A DNA stretch of 64,000 bases from Paenibacillus pinisoli. Its GTDB lineage: Bacteria > Bacillota > Bacilli > Paenibacillales > Paenibacillaceae. Shown piece after piece: positions 51,513 to 60,478 of the stretch (its first letter is position 1; each line of letters starts with the position of its first letter). The notes beneath the pieces were generated by a model. It was not told the DNA's origin. It saw nothing but the letters and a program-made list of their open reading frames with translations, and made no database searches. Where the stretch lies: NCBI RefSeq assembly GCF_003605435.1, contig NZ_QXQB01000005.1, positions 310,001-374,000 on the forward strand, given 5' to 3'. The position numbers and the translations under genes were made by a program.

Positions 51513-52904
51513 TCATTGAACAGGAACGGGAATGCGCCATTTTGCCCGGATGTCCTTGCCCTCGTCCCAAGTCTTCCCTTGCCGCGCAGACTCGAACAAG
51601 GGCTCGATATAGCGGGCCAGCGGCTCATAGCTTTCAGTAGCGGATACAGCGGCCGCGACCGCGTCCAGACAGCCGGCCAGCTCTGTGCGGTCGCCGGCGT
51701 AATACGCCTCCTCGTAGCGCTCCTCCTGCGCCGGCAGTCTCGGGATGCGGAGCGCCTCGCGCGCGCACAGCAGCGCAAGCGCGAACGCAGCCTTCGCCGC
51801 GGCAGGAGACACAAGCCAGCTCGGCAGCGTGCGGTACTCGAACCCGCCATGCGGCTGCGGGCGGAAGTCTCCGAGCGCGCCATAGCGGGGACGGCGGCCC
51901 CGGCCGGCGGGGTCCTCCACCAGCGCGAGCGGATATGCCGCGCAGCTGTCAAGCAGGCGGAGCAAGCGGCCGGTCAGCGGCGCTCCGCTAATATGGATAT
52001 GCCCGCCGAGCGCCAGACCCCGCAAGGGCATCGCCCCGGCGGCCCAGCGCAGCTCGGGGTCGCCGATCTTGGCAGCGGCGCGCGCCAGCAGCCGCCGCAC
52101 ATTCGCAGCGAGCGCGGCGGGCGTCTCCGCCGGCTCGGGCCGCAGCTCGGCGACGGGATAGAGCAGCCGCCGCCCGATATACATCGCGTCGGCGCCGGCT
52201 GCGCCCCTTGCGCCTTCGCCAAAAAAACGCGAAGCCGGAGCCAGCTTGCCCGCCGGCGTCAGCAGCGCGAATTCGGGATCGGCGCCGATCAAGATCCGCC
52301 TCTCCGCCATACCGGCTGTCTCGGCGGCATACTTCGCCGCGAACCGCCTTGCCAGCTCCGCTCCTTGCAGCGTATCTGCCGCAAGCGGCCATGCCGCCAC
52401 AATCGACGCGCGCCCTGTGTCGCTCAGCGAGACCTCGGCTTCGCCGATCTCCAGCCCGAGCGCATAGAGCGCCCTTACCGCCGCTCTCGCCACACGGCTC
52501 AGCGGAGGCGCATCCGGCCAACCCTCGGCGGCGATCGACTGAGAGCGCCCTCCTGCGAGCCGGTGGATCGCAAAAGGCTCCAGGTTGACGACGGTCACGC
52601 GGTACACTCTCGTATCCGCTTCTCCTTCTTCCTTGGGGCTCAAGCCCGCCCGTCTCCATATCCGGCTGCGCTCTGACGGGCTCATGACGGCAGCGTGCGC
52701 CGCTCCCGCGTTCACCACCCATATGCCGTCATAAGCGTCAGGCGAAATTGCCTTTCGGGGCGATGAAGCAATGACGGCATCGCCCGCCTGCAAAGCTATT
52801 TCTGAAGCTGCGACAATTGCCGCTGCCTCGCCATCCTGCTGTCCTGCGGGCTGTACGCCGGCAAGAGCGCTGTCATCTCCTCTCCATAGCCATGTGGAAG
52901 CCAT
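51513..52904 (-). CDS. Putative amidoligase (phiEco32-like COOH-NH2 ligase type)
   Basis: 463 residues, Ala-rich. Key segments LIGADPEFALLTPAGK, GGHIHISG and GGFEYRTLPSWLVSPA match the phage phiEco32-like amidoligase family, glutamine-synthetase-fold ATP-dependent ligases thought to join a carboxyl to an amine. In a spore-coat context this could add peptide or amino-acid tags to the coat or cell wall. The chosen ATG 52904 has AGAGG; frames further upstream run through the cotE terminator. Located between cotE and mutS, unlike B. subtilis. Confidence 0.78.
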   Translation of the reverse strand: MASTWLWRGDDSALAGVQPAGQQDGEAAAIVAASEIALQAGDAVIASSPRKAISPDAYDGIWVVNAGAAHAAVMSPSERSRIWRRAGLSPKEEGEADTRVYRVTVVNLEPFAIHRLAGGRSQSIAAEGWPDAPPLSRVARAAVRALYALGLEIGEAEVSLSDTGRASIVAAWPLAADTLQGAELARRFAAKYAAETAGMAERRILIGADPEFALLTPAGKLAPASRFFGEGARGAAGADAMYIGRRLLYPVAELRPEPAETPAALAANVRRLLARAAAKIGDPELRWAAGAMPLRGLALGGHIHISGAPLTGRLLRLLDSCAAYPLALVEDPAGRGRRPRYGALGDFRPQPHGGFEYRTLPSWLVSPAAAKAAFALALLCAREALRIPRLPAQEERYEEAYYAGDRTELAGCLDAVAAAVSATESYEPLARYIEPLFESARQGKTWDEGKDIRAKWRIPVPVQ

Positions 52905-53006
52905 CGCCACCGCCTCTTTTCCCCTCAAGCTAAGTATGAAGCCTTCCGCAAGCCCGCCCATCGCTGTCCGCCTGCCCGTCTCCAAGCCAAAAAAAAGGGC
53001 TCTGCT

Positions 53007-53032
53007 CAAAAAAAAGGAGGGCTTTCGCCCTC
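53007..53032 (-). terminator. Terminator of cotE
   Basis: Minus strand GAGGGC-GAAA-GCCCTC, then eight T (53008-53015). Confidence 0.92.
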
Positions 53033-53095
53033 GAATCTGCCGCATATTCGGCATATACTGCGTTATCCGCTCCAAGCGCGGAACGATCCATTCCC

Positions 53096-53665
53096 TTACA
53101 GCTCGTCGTCCAGCAGGTCGGCGTCCAGATCCTCGTAGTCGCCATCGTCATCGCCGAGGCTGAAATCCAGATCCTTGTCGTCCAGGTCGTCGCAACCGCC
53201 TGGAACAACCGCTACGCATACCTTCGTCTCGGCGATCATCTCAACCGCGAACTCGCGCTCTACACGAACAATAACGTTTTGTCCGCTCGACGAGATATTC
53301 GCTTCGATACAATTAGGCTCCTGGAGCACTTCCGCAGACACTTCCTCCGTGGAAACCCTATGTTTAGGATCTACATACGAGAGCGGTACATTTTCGACGA
53401 ATTGTACGGATTCTTTGGCTACATCTGTTTGCGAGTTCTTGTTGTACGAATACCAAATGTTGATATCGTAAGTACCGATCACCTCAATACCGTCGCCCGA
53501 ACGAACCGCTTCATACTGATGGTTGATGATCCATGCGCCCAAAATGCTGGTCGGATGGTGAGGCGGTGTAACGGTATGGGTTACAGTGGAAAACTTACGA
53601 CCTTTGCCGCAGACAGCTTTAGTAATAATTTCTCTGCACTGTAGCTGTTTATCTGCAATAGTCAT
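53096..53665 (-). CDS. cotE: CotE, outer spore-coat morphogenetic protein
   Basis: 189 residues (181 in B. subtilis). LQCREIITKAVCGKGRKFS at the start, TPPHHPTSILGAWIINHQYEA and WYSYNKNSQTDVAKESVQFVENVPL are CotE signatures; the C-terminus is very acidic (DDLDDKDLDFSLGDDDGDYEDLD). Anchors the outer coat in the mother cell. ATG at 53665 with GGAGGAGG. A sigma-E-type -10 lies 35 bases upstream. Confidence 0.95.
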   Translation of the reverse strand: MTIADKQLQCREIITKAVCGKGRKFSTVTHTVTPPHHPTSILGAWIINHQYEAVRSGDGIEVIGTYDINIWYSYNKNSQTDVAKESVQFVENVPLSYVDPKHRVSTEEVSAEVLQEPNCIEANISSSGQNVIVRVEREFAVEMIAETKVCVAVVPGGCDDLDDKDLDFSLGDDDGDYEDLDADLLDDEL

Positions 53666-53699
53666 TGATTTAACCTCCTCCATACAATCATTCAATTAA

Positions 53700-53707
53700 A
53701 GTGTATG
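53700..53707 (-). promoter_or_regulatory. Sigma-E-like -10 element of cotE
   Basis: Minus strand CATACACT fits the sigma-E -10 consensus CATACAnT. It is 35 bases before the start codon, suitable for a transcript start near 53693. The -35 is not clear. No other gene is seen in 53708-53933. Confidence 0.5.
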
Positions 53708-53933
53708 CAGGTCATAGGCGTTTGTTGATTAAACGAGTCTAAACAACGAAATTTATTTTACATGCCTCCTGCGGCAAAGCGCCATTCCCCGCAGGAAACG
53801 AAAGCAAGGCCGTCGGTAACATTCCTTCTGGTACATCTATATTCATCCATCGGCTGAAATATGAAAAAACCTCAAGCGCGGCCGTTCAAAGCCGAGCGAT
53901 TCGGATGCTTTACAAATGATATTGTAATGAAAT

Positions 53934-53956
53934 AAGCGGCTCAATTCGAGCCGCTT
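53934..53956. terminator. Hairpin at the end of the aromatic-acid-exporter-like gene
   Basis: AAGCGGCTC / GAGCCGCTT, 9-bp perfect stem that includes the stop codon of the gene; the minus-strand tail is ATTTCATT. Confidence 0.65.
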
Positions 53957-54930
53957 TTCCTCTTTTCCCCAGCCTCAGCTGCGGGCTTTTTCTTCATCCG
54001 CTTCGCTACAGCCAAGTAACGGTCAACCTCATGCAGCAGCGTCAGAAGCGCAGCCCGAATCTCGAATTCCTCTCTCGTCTTCGGCAGCTCCATCTCCCGG
54101 AACGAGCGCATCAGCTCGAATACCATCTCTTCTGCCTTGCCCTGATAGACTTCCGACTTGACGTCTCCGGCAAGCCGCTCCAGCAGCTCGGCGATCAGCT
54201 CGCCCTGCGGCCATTTCTCATACACGAGCGACAGCTCCGCCAGCATCTGCTGGATGGAATAAAGCTGCTGCCTGCGCATCTCGAAGTATCCCGGCCAGTA
54301 GGTTGAAGGCTCCTGATACCATAGCCTGTTCTCCGAATTGCGGAGGGAACGCCTTGCACCGTCTTCTATAATGCGGTGAGCCTCCAGCAGCTCCGAGCCG
54401 TTCCATAGATGCGACGGATTGCGCAGCGTCGCCGCCATCTCCCGGAAGATTGTGCTGAGCGCATGCTCCAGCTCCGAGCGTACCGCAAGCAATTCCTTCT
54501 CATCCTTGGGCATATAAATGAAATTGATCGCAGTCGCCCACCCGAGGCCGACGAACAACAGTAGAATCTCATTGCCGAGGAAGGACGGCGTAACTTGTCC
54601 ATGCGTGAACAAATGAAAGACGATAACCGCGCTCGTAATGATGCCGTCCTTCAATTGGAACCTGGACAGGATCGGGAACGAAACGAGAATATAGATCGCC
54701 ACAGCCCAATAGTGGAAGCCGAATACCGAGAAGATCAGCGAAGCGAAAAAAAGACCCAGCACCGAGGCGACGAACCGGGCAGAAGCGCTCTTAAGCCCCT
54801 TCTTCCGCGTCACCTCAACGCCGAGTATAGCCAGCATGCCGGCCGATAATGCCGGCTCCAGTCCCAAATAATAAGCTGTATAGATGGCGGCGATCGCCGC
54901 AATTGCCGTCTTAATGACTCTAATGCCCAT
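53941..54930 (-). CDS. Aromatic acid exporter family (DUF939/ArAE-like) protein
   Basis: 329 residues. The N-terminal 140 residues hold about five membrane helices (IRVIKTAIAAIAAIYTAYYLG..., then VGLGWATAINFIY); the C-terminal half is a cytoplasmic helical region. This matches the aromatic-acid-exporter (YgaE/DUF939) group; efflux of an aromatic compound is a family-level guess. The ATG at 54930 has GAGGG; an ATG at 54972 lies one base after the permease stop and lacks a site. Last gene of the ABC importer cluster. Confidence 0.82.
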   Translation of the reverse strand: MGIRVIKTAIAAIAAIYTAYYLGLEPALSAGMLAILGVEVTRKKGLKSASARFVASVLGLFFASLIFSVFGFHYWAVAIYILVSFPILSRFQLKDGIITSAVIVFHLFTHGQVTPSFLGNEILLLFVGLGWATAINFIYMPKDEKELLAVRSELEHALSTIFREMAATLRNPSHLWNGSELLEAHRIIEDGARRSLRNSENRLWYQEPSTYWPGYFEMRRQQLYSIQQMLAELSLVYEKWPQGELIAELLERLAGDVKSEVYQGKAEEMVFELMRSFREMELPKTREEFEIRAALLTLLHEVDRYLAVAKRMKKKPAAEAGEKRKSGSN

Positions 54931-54973
54931 GAAGATGCCCTCTAATCCGGTAAAATAATGTCCTCCCATCATC

Positions 54974-55870
54974 CTACCGTTCCCGCCAGCCCTCCGTCAA
55001 CCGCTTCTCCAGCGCCGCGACCAGCTGATACATAATCGTGGCGACAATCCCGATAACGACAAGGCTGGAGAGGACAAGCGTAAAGTTGAACACTTGGAAT
55101 CCGTATATAATCTGGTAGCCAAGGCCGATTCTCGCCACCAGGAATTCTCCGACGATTACGCCGACCCAGGCCAGCCCTACATTCACCTTGAGCGTAGCGA
55201 TAATGACTGGAAACGAGCCGGGCAGGATGACCAGCCGGAACAGCTGGAGCCGGGACGCTCCGAACAAACGGACGACTTTAATGTAACCGGAATCGATCTC
55301 CCTGAACCGGTTGTATATATTAATGGTCGTAATAATGACCGTAACGGATAGCGTGATCGCCACAATCGACATGAATCCCGGTCCCAGACCTACGATAAAG
55401 ATCGGCCCGAGCGCTACCTTAGGCATGCTGTTGAGAACGACAAGATAGGGATCCAGCACCCGGGAGAGGAACGGGAACCACCATAGCAGCGCCGCAATCA
55501 CAGTGCCCAGGATGGTGCCAAGCGCAAAGCCGACAACAGTCTCTGTCACGGTCGCCCCTACATGGGGCCACAGAGATCCGTCGGTTGCCGTCCGGACGAT
55601 TTGCTCCAGCAGCTTGCTGGGATAGCTGAACAAGAGAGGATCGATCCACTTGTTCCTTCCCGCAGCCTCCCACAGTCCGATGAATAGCACCAGCAAGGCA
55701 AGCTGCGTTGTGCCTACCGCCCAGGACAAGGACCTGGACTTGCGTTTGTGCCTGGAGTACAGGTTATTCATCAGAGCGGCCCGGTCTTCCTTTACCCCGG
55801 ACAGCTCCAGCTGCCCTGCGGACATATCCGTACGTTCATTGGACTTCTTTCCAGAATGACTGTCACTCAT
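54974..55870 (-). CDS. ABC transporter permease (SsuC/TauC/ThiX type)
   Basis: 298 residues. A polar N-terminus of about 55 residues, six membrane helices and the coupling-helix motif of this importer class (SRLQLFRLVILPGSFPVIIATLKVNVGLAW). Works with the ATPase and lipoprotein next to it. The ATG at 55870 has a perfect AGGAGGTGA and overlaps the ATPase stop by eight bases. Confidence 0.92.
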   Translation of the reverse strand: MSDSHSGKKSNERTDMSAGQLELSGVKEDRAALMNNLYSRHKRKSRSLSWAVGTTQLALLVLFIGLWEAAGRNKWIDPLLFSYPSKLLEQIVRTATDGSLWPHVGATVTETVVGFALGTILGTVIAALLWWFPFLSRVLDPYLVVLNSMPKVALGPIFIVGLGPGFMSIVAITLSVTVIITTINIYNRFREIDSGYIKVVRLFGASRLQLFRLVILPGSFPVIIATLKVNVGLAWVGVIVGEFLVARIGLGYQIIYGFQVFNFTLVLSSLVVIGIVATIMYQLVAALEKRLTEGWRER

Positions 55871-56657
55871 GGCTGTCACCTCCTGGCTCGACCGCATCCA
55901 GCTCCGCCCACAGCTCCTCGAATAGCGGCTGGAAGCCCGGCAGCTTGCGGGCCGTCATTGGGTCTGCGTCTCTTATCTCCGCCGGAACGGTAATTTCCTT
56001 GCGGATATGTCCCGGATTGCGGCCAAGCACGATGACCCTGTCACTCATCGCGGCAGCTTCAGCCAAGTCGTGCGTGACAAGCACTGCCGTTTTGCCCAGC
56101 TTTCTCAGCGTCTGTACGACCAGATCCTCAAGCTGGAGCTTAATATGCAGATCCAGCGCCGAGAACGGCTCATCGAGGAGCAGCACCTCCGGCTCCGTAA
56201 CCAGCGTGCGTGCCAGCGCTACCCGCTGGCGCATGCCGCCGGACAGCTCATGGGGATAACGATGCCCGGCATCGTCCAGCCCAAGCTCAGCAAGCCAGCC
56301 GTCAACCGCAGCCATCGTTGTGCGGTTCTTGGTTCCGTTAATCTCCAGCCCAATTGCGGCATTGTCCCTGATCGACCGCCATGGAAACAGAAAGTCCTGC
56401 TGCAGCATATAACCAACCTTGGGGGAAGGACCGCTTACCCGCTCCCCTCCAAGCCATACATTCCCCATCGTTGGCGGGAACAGTCCCGCCAGCAGGCTTA
56501 GCAGCGTCGTCTTGCCGCAGCCGCTGGGTCCGACCAGACTGACGAACTCTCCTTGCGCCACGGAGAGATCGATGCCTTCTACGGCAAGCGACGCCCCTTT
56601 GTCATTCACATACACATGAGAGAGCCGCTGCAGCGCCAGCGCCGGAGTTTCCTTCAT
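55863..56657 (-). CDS. ABC transporter ATP-binding protein (SsuB/TauB type)
   Basis: 264 residues. Walker A GPSGCGKTT, Q-loop (MLQQDFLFPW), signature LSGGMRQR, Walker B VLLLDEPFSALD, H-loop VTHDLAEA. The subfamily drives import of sulfonates, taurine, nitrate or HMP-like compounds. ATG at 56657 with GAGGGGG. Followed directly by the permease gene. Confidence 0.94.
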   Translation of the reverse strand: MKETPALALQRLSHVYVNDKGASLAVEGIDLSVAQGEFVSLVGPSGCGKTTLLSLLAGLFPPTMGNVWLGGERVSGPSPKVGYMLQQDFLFPWRSIRDNAAIGLEINGTKNRTTMAAVDGWLAELGLDDAGHRYPHELSGGMRQRVALARTLVTEPEVLLLDEPFSALDLHIKLQLEDLVVQTLRKLGKTAVLVTHDLAEAAAMSDRVIVLGRNPGHIRKEITVPAEIRDADPMTARKLPGFQPLFEELWAELDAVEPGGDSHE

Positions 56658-56687
56658 TCCATCGCCCCCTCGCATTTTTTGAATCAT

Positions 56688-57698
56688 CTACTTCACCGAT
56701 GCGATAGCTTCCTTGGCAAACTCAGTATTCACCAGAACGCTATGTTCAGGACGCTGATCCAGCTCTCCTGCGGATGTAATGACATCGAGCAAATTGTTCC
56801 ATTCCGCTTCATCGACAATCGGATCAGAAGCGAATGAGCCCTGCTGTTTGTAGCGGTCAATCGAGCTGATCAGAATGTCGCGGTCCACATTCTCAAAGTA
56901 CGGCAGCACAACATCGGCAATCTCTTCCGCGCTATGGTCCGCTACCCAGTTCTGCGCTTTGTAGACGGCATTCGTGAACGCCTGAACATCCTTTTTGTTC
57001 TTCTCGATAAAACTTCCTTTTGTCATGAACACTGTATAAGGCAATAGTCCGCTCTCTGTACCGAAGGATGCCGCGACGTGCCCTCTGCCTTCCTTCTCGA
57101 AGATCGATGCCGTCGGCTCGAACAATTGCACATAGTCTCCCGTGCCCGAAGAGAAGGCAGCCGGAATGTTAGCAAAGTCGACATTCTGGATCAGCTCCAG
57201 ATCATGATGCGGATCGATGCCATGCTTCTTCATGGCGAATTCCCCTGCCATCTGAGGCATGCCGCCGACTCTTTGGCCCAAGAATACGCTTCCCTTCAGC
57301 GAGTCCCAGTCGAAATTGTCGATTTTCTCGCGTGCGACCAGGAAGGTTCCGTCCGTCTGCGTCAGCTGCGCGAAGTTGATGACCGGATCATCGGCGCCTT
57401 GCTGATACACGTAAATCGACGTTTCAGAGCCAACCAGCGCGACATCGATGACGTTCGAGAGCAGCGCTGTCATCGTCTTGTCGCCGCCCGGCGTTGTCGT
57501 CAGCTCAATCTTCAGGCCCTCCTCCTCGAAGAAGCCTTTTTCAATCGCTACGTATTGGGGCGCGTAGAAGAGCGACCTTGTCACCTCTCCGATCCGGATG
57601 AGCTTTTTATCCGAATCTCCCTTGCCGCAGCCGGCTAGCGCCGCGGTTGCTGCCAGCATCATAACCAGCAGCAGCGTGCCATATGCACGTTTGCCCAT
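56688..57698 (-). CDS. ABC transporter substrate-binding lipoprotein (NMT1/THI5-like)
   Basis: 336 residues. Signal peptide with lipobox LAGC (Cys24), then the NMT1-like binding fold (RIGEVTRSLFYAPQYVAIEKGFFEEEGL, TALLSNVIDVALVGSET). Binds substrates such as sulfonates or pyrimidine precursors; the exact ligand is not clear, and no TPP riboswitch precedes the operon, which argues against a thiamine role. ATG at 57698 with GGGAGGT. First gene of the importer operon. Confidence 0.92.
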   Translation of the reverse strand: MGKRAYGTLLLVMMLAATAALAGCGKGDSDKKLIRIGEVTRSLFYAPQYVAIEKGFFEEEGLKIELTTTPGGDKTMTALLSNVIDVALVGSETSIYVYQQGADDPVINFAQLTQTDGTFLVAREKIDNFDWDSLKGSVFLGQRVGGMPQMAGEFAMKKHGIDPHHDLELIQNVDFANIPAAFSSGTGDYVQLFEPTASIFEKEGRGHVAASFGTESGLLPYTVFMTKGSFIEKNKKDVQAFTNAVYKAQNWVADHSAEEIADVVLPYFENVDRDILISSIDRYKQQGSFASDPIVDEAEWNNLLDVITSAGELDQRPEHSVLVNTEFAKEAIASVK

Positions 57699-57790
57699 AA
57701 CTATACCTCCCGCCAAATAAACAAAAAATAGATGTACCACAGCCTATGCGGGAGTCTCCGGCCCTGTGATAGCAAGCTTGACACGAACGC

Positions 57791-57837
57791 AAAAAAGCCG
57801 GTCCGCTCCCGTCTCAGGACGGCAGTGAACCAGCTTT
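57791..57837 (-). terminator. Terminator of the carboxypeptidase gene
   Basis: Minus strand AGCTGGTTC...CCGTC/GACGG...GGACCGGCT, then six T. Confidence 0.9.
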
Positions 57838-57857
57838 CTTCTATTATATAGAAATCC

Positions 57858-59372
57858 TTACAACTTGTAGATGTCCGTATACTTCTTCGTCAAGTAATCG
57901 ACGAGGTATTGCGGATCAAGAGGCTTGCCTGTAACGGCTTGCACCAGCTCGGACGGCGTACGAAGCTTGCCGTATTTGTAGATGCGCTCCGCCAGCCAAT
58001 CCTTGATCGGATGCAGCTCGCCTTTGCCAACCAGCGACCACAAGCCGGCAATCTCCAGCTCCATCGTATCCGCGAACTGAGCGGCATACATATTGCCAAG
58101 CGAATAGGATGGGAAGTAGCCGAACGCACCGCCCGACCAGTGCACATCCTGCAGGACGCCCTCTGCGTTGTTCGGCGGCGTAATGCCCAGATATTCCTTA
58201 TACTTATCGTTCCAGAGCGCAGGCAGATCGGCAGCTTTCGCGCCGCCATTGAAGATGAGCTTCTCCATCTCGTAGCGGATAATAATATGGAGGTTGTACG
58301 TCAGCTCATCAGCCTCGATGCGGATGAGCGACGGCTGCACCGTATTGTTGCCTCTATAGAACTGGTCCACCGATACGTCAAGCTGGCCCGGGAACTTCTT
58401 CTGCAATTCGCCGAAGTAGCGCTCCCAGAATGGACGGCTGCGGCCAATTACATTCTCCCAGAAGCGTGATTGCGATTCATGGATGCCCATCGATGTGCCC
58501 GTGCACAGCGTTGTATTGATCAACTCAGGCATGATGTTCTGCTCGTACAGCGCATGTCCGCCTTCATGAATGGTGCCGAACAACGCGCTGGTTACATCAT
58601 TCTCCAGATAGCGGGTTGTAATGCGCACATCGCCAGGGTTCAGCCCGGTTGCGAATGGATGCGCGCTCTCGTCGAGACGGCCCGCCTCGAAGTTATAGCC
58701 CATTTGCTCCAGAATGTACAAGCTGAATTCCTTCTGAGCAGACTTGTCGAACGTCTGGCGCAGGAACGATGTATCCGGCTGGTGCGGCGATGCGGCAATG
58801 GCTGCAGACAGCGGAACCAGCTTGTCGCGCAAGCCGCCGAAGATGCTGTCGAGCTGAGCCACGGTCATTCCCGGCTCATACTGGTCAAGCAATACATCAT
58901 AACGCGTATCCTTGACGCCCCACAGATCAATGAATTGATTGGTATAAGAAATTACCTTGTCCAGATAAGGCTGGAAGCCGGCATAATCGTTGTTCTCCTT
59001 TGCTTCCTCCCACTTGTTCTCAGACTGCGAAGCCAGCACGACATACTCCTGGTATAGCTTCGGCGGAATCTTCACGCTGCGGTCATAATCCTTGCGCGTC
59101 TCTGTTACGAGGCGCTGGTCAATCTCCGACAGCTCCCCGAACGCGCTCTTCTCCTCCAGCGCCGACAGCAGCTCGCCCAGCTCCGGCGATGTCGACACCT
59201 TGAACATGTCGGCAGACAGAATGCCAATCGATTCGGACCTGGTATCCATCCCCTTACGCGGCGCTCCGGTGCGCAGATCCCAATAGAGAACGCCCAGCGC
59301 TTCCTCATAGCTTTTAATTTTATGTACGGTATCTCTGAATCGTCCAAGTACGGTTTCGTTTGCTTCCGTCAT
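57858..59372 (-). CDS. Metallocarboxypeptidase, M32 family
   Basis: 504 residues, all-helical. Zinc site H269-E-G-G-H273, third ligand Glu in GIHESQSRFWE, and further family motifs (YWDLRTGAPRKG, GDVRITTRYLEND, HWSGGAFGYFPSYSLGN). Removes C-terminal residues from peptides in the cytoplasm, similar to Bacillus YpwA. ATG at 59372 with GCGGAATG region, modest site. Single gene with a clear terminator. Confidence 0.95.
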   Translation of the reverse strand: MTEANETVLGRFRDTVHKIKSYEEALGVLYWDLRTGAPRKGMDTRSESIGILSADMFKVSTSPELGELLSALEEKSAFGELSEIDQRLVTETRKDYDRSVKIPPKLYQEYVVLASQSENKWEEAKENNDYAGFQPYLDKVISYTNQFIDLWGVKDTRYDVLLDQYEPGMTVAQLDSIFGGLRDKLVPLSAAIAASPHQPDTSFLRQTFDKSAQKEFSLYILEQMGYNFEAGRLDESAHPFATGLNPGDVRITTRYLENDVTSALFGTIHEGGHALYEQNIMPELINTTLCTGTSMGIHESQSRFWENVIGRSRPFWERYFGELQKKFPGQLDVSVDQFYRGNNTVQPSLIRIEADELTYNLHIIIRYEMEKLIFNGGAKAADLPALWNDKYKEYLGITPPNNAEGVLQDVHWSGGAFGYFPSYSLGNMYAAQFADTMELEIAGLWSLVGKGELHPIKDWLAERIYKYGKLRTPSELVQAVTGKPLDPQYLVDYLTKKYTDIYKL

Positions 59373-59416
59373 GACTTCATTCCGCCTCTCTTGCCGGCTT
59401 CGATTCCCCGGCATGC

Positions 59417-59445
59417 TTGATCTTGGAGTATTCACTCCTTATAAT
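59417..59445 (+). promoter_or_regulatory. Sigma-A promoter of the HesB-like / carbonic anhydrase operon
   Basis: TTGATC at 59417-59422, 17-base spacer, TATAAT at 59440-59445. Confidence 0.8.
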
Positions 59446-59496
59446 CATCTTAAACCTGCACGACCGGCATTCGCAACATGAGAAGGAGAGATATTG

Positions 59497-59832
59497 ATGC
59501 ACATTACATTTACGGAATCGGCCGCGGGCCGTCTTGAGCCTCTGCTGCAGGACGGAACAGCAAAGCTCAAGCTGCTGCATGATACCGAAGGCTGCGGTTG
59601 CGTCATGAGCGGCGTTCCGGCACTTCAGCTCGTTCGCGAGGCTACCGTCGATGACAAGGAAGCGGCGGGAGATCCGTTCCCGTTCCTGTATGAGCCAAGG
59701 CATGAAGTATTTTACGAGCCGCAGCTGAAAGTCGACTTTAATCCGGCAAGCAACAGCTTCTCCTTGCGCAGCGACAATCAGACCTACACAACGCAGCTTC
59801 GCCTTATTCCATTGCAGTCTACCGAACGCTAG
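59497..59832 (+). CDS. HesB-like iron-sulfur-cluster biosynthesis family protein
   Basis: 111 residues, HesB/IscA-like fold as in Bacillus YneR/YqkB-type proteins. The Cys pair is in DTEGCGCVMSG; the classical C-terminal CxC of IscA is missing, so cluster assembly is uncertain. ATG at 59497 with AAGGAGAG. First gene of an operon with the carbonic anhydrase, 11 bases apart. Confidence 0.8.
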   Translation: MHITFTESAAGRLEPLLQDGTAKLKLLHDTEGCGCVMSGVPALQLVREATVDDKEAAGDPFPFLYEPRHEVFYEPQLKVDFNPASNSFSLRSDNQTYTTQLRLIPLQSTER

Positions 59833-59843
59833 GAGGATATCAA

Positions 59844-60401
59844 GTGGGCAAAATCGACGACATCCTGAGCTACAACGAGCAATTCGTTGTGACCAAGGCT
59901 TACGAGCAATACGCAACAAGCAAGTTTCCCGACAAGCGAATGGTCATCTTGACCTGTATGGACACGCGGCTTACCGAGCTGCTGCCGAAGTCGATGAACC
60001 TGAAGAACGGCGACGCCAAAATCATTAAGACAGCCGGCGGGATCATCACCCAGCCCTTCGGCAGCGTCATGCGAAGCGTGCTCGTCGCCCTGTATGAGCT
60101 TCAAGCCGATGAAGTGTTCGTCGTCGGCCATCACAATTGCGGCATGACGGGCCTTAATCCGCAGGAGATCATCCAGCATATGACCGAACGCGGCGTCCCG
60201 GAATCCACCATCGAGACGCTGAAGCATTCCGGGGTCAATCTTCTTCGCTGGCTAAGAGGCTTTGATAATGTCCGCGACAGCGTCGTAAACAGCGTAAGCA
60301 TTATTCGCAATCATCCGCTGCTGCCTGCCGATATTTTGGTTCACGGCCTTATTATCGATCCCGATACAGGCGAGCTGGAGCTGGTCGACAAAGGCGAGTA
60401 A
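59844..60401 (+). CDS. Beta-carbonic anhydrase, YtiB-like
   Basis: 185 residues. Zinc ligands Cys38 (LTCMDTR), His96 and Cys99 (GHHNCGM), with the Asp40-Arg42 dyad. Interconverts CO2 and bicarbonate. The start is GTG with AGGAGG. The spacing and motif set match Bacillus YtiB-type short enzymes. Ends at a perfect hairpin shared with the DUF309 gene. Confidence 0.93.
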   Translation: MGKIDDILSYNEQFVVTKAYEQYATSKFPDKRMVILTCMDTRLTELLPKSMNLKNGDAKIIKTAGGIITQPFGSVMRSVLVALYELQADEVFVVGHHNCGMTGLNPQEIIQHMTERGVPESTIETLKHSGVNLLRWLRGFDNVRDSVVNSVSIIRNHPLLPADILVHGLIIDPDTGELELVDKGE

Positions 60402-60427
60402 CGCCTTCAGGGCGCGTATGACCATTA

Positions 60428-60465
60428 AGAAGAGGGAGCAGCAAATAGCTGCTCCCTCTTCTAAT
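60428..60465. terminator. Convergent terminator hairpin
   Basis: AAGAGGGAGCAGC / GCTGCTCCCTCTT, 13 bp perfect, 5-base loop, weak T tracts on both sides; serves the plus-strand carbonic anhydrase and the minus-strand DUF309 gene. Confidence 0.8.
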
Positions 60466-60478
60466 ACGTCATCCGTTG

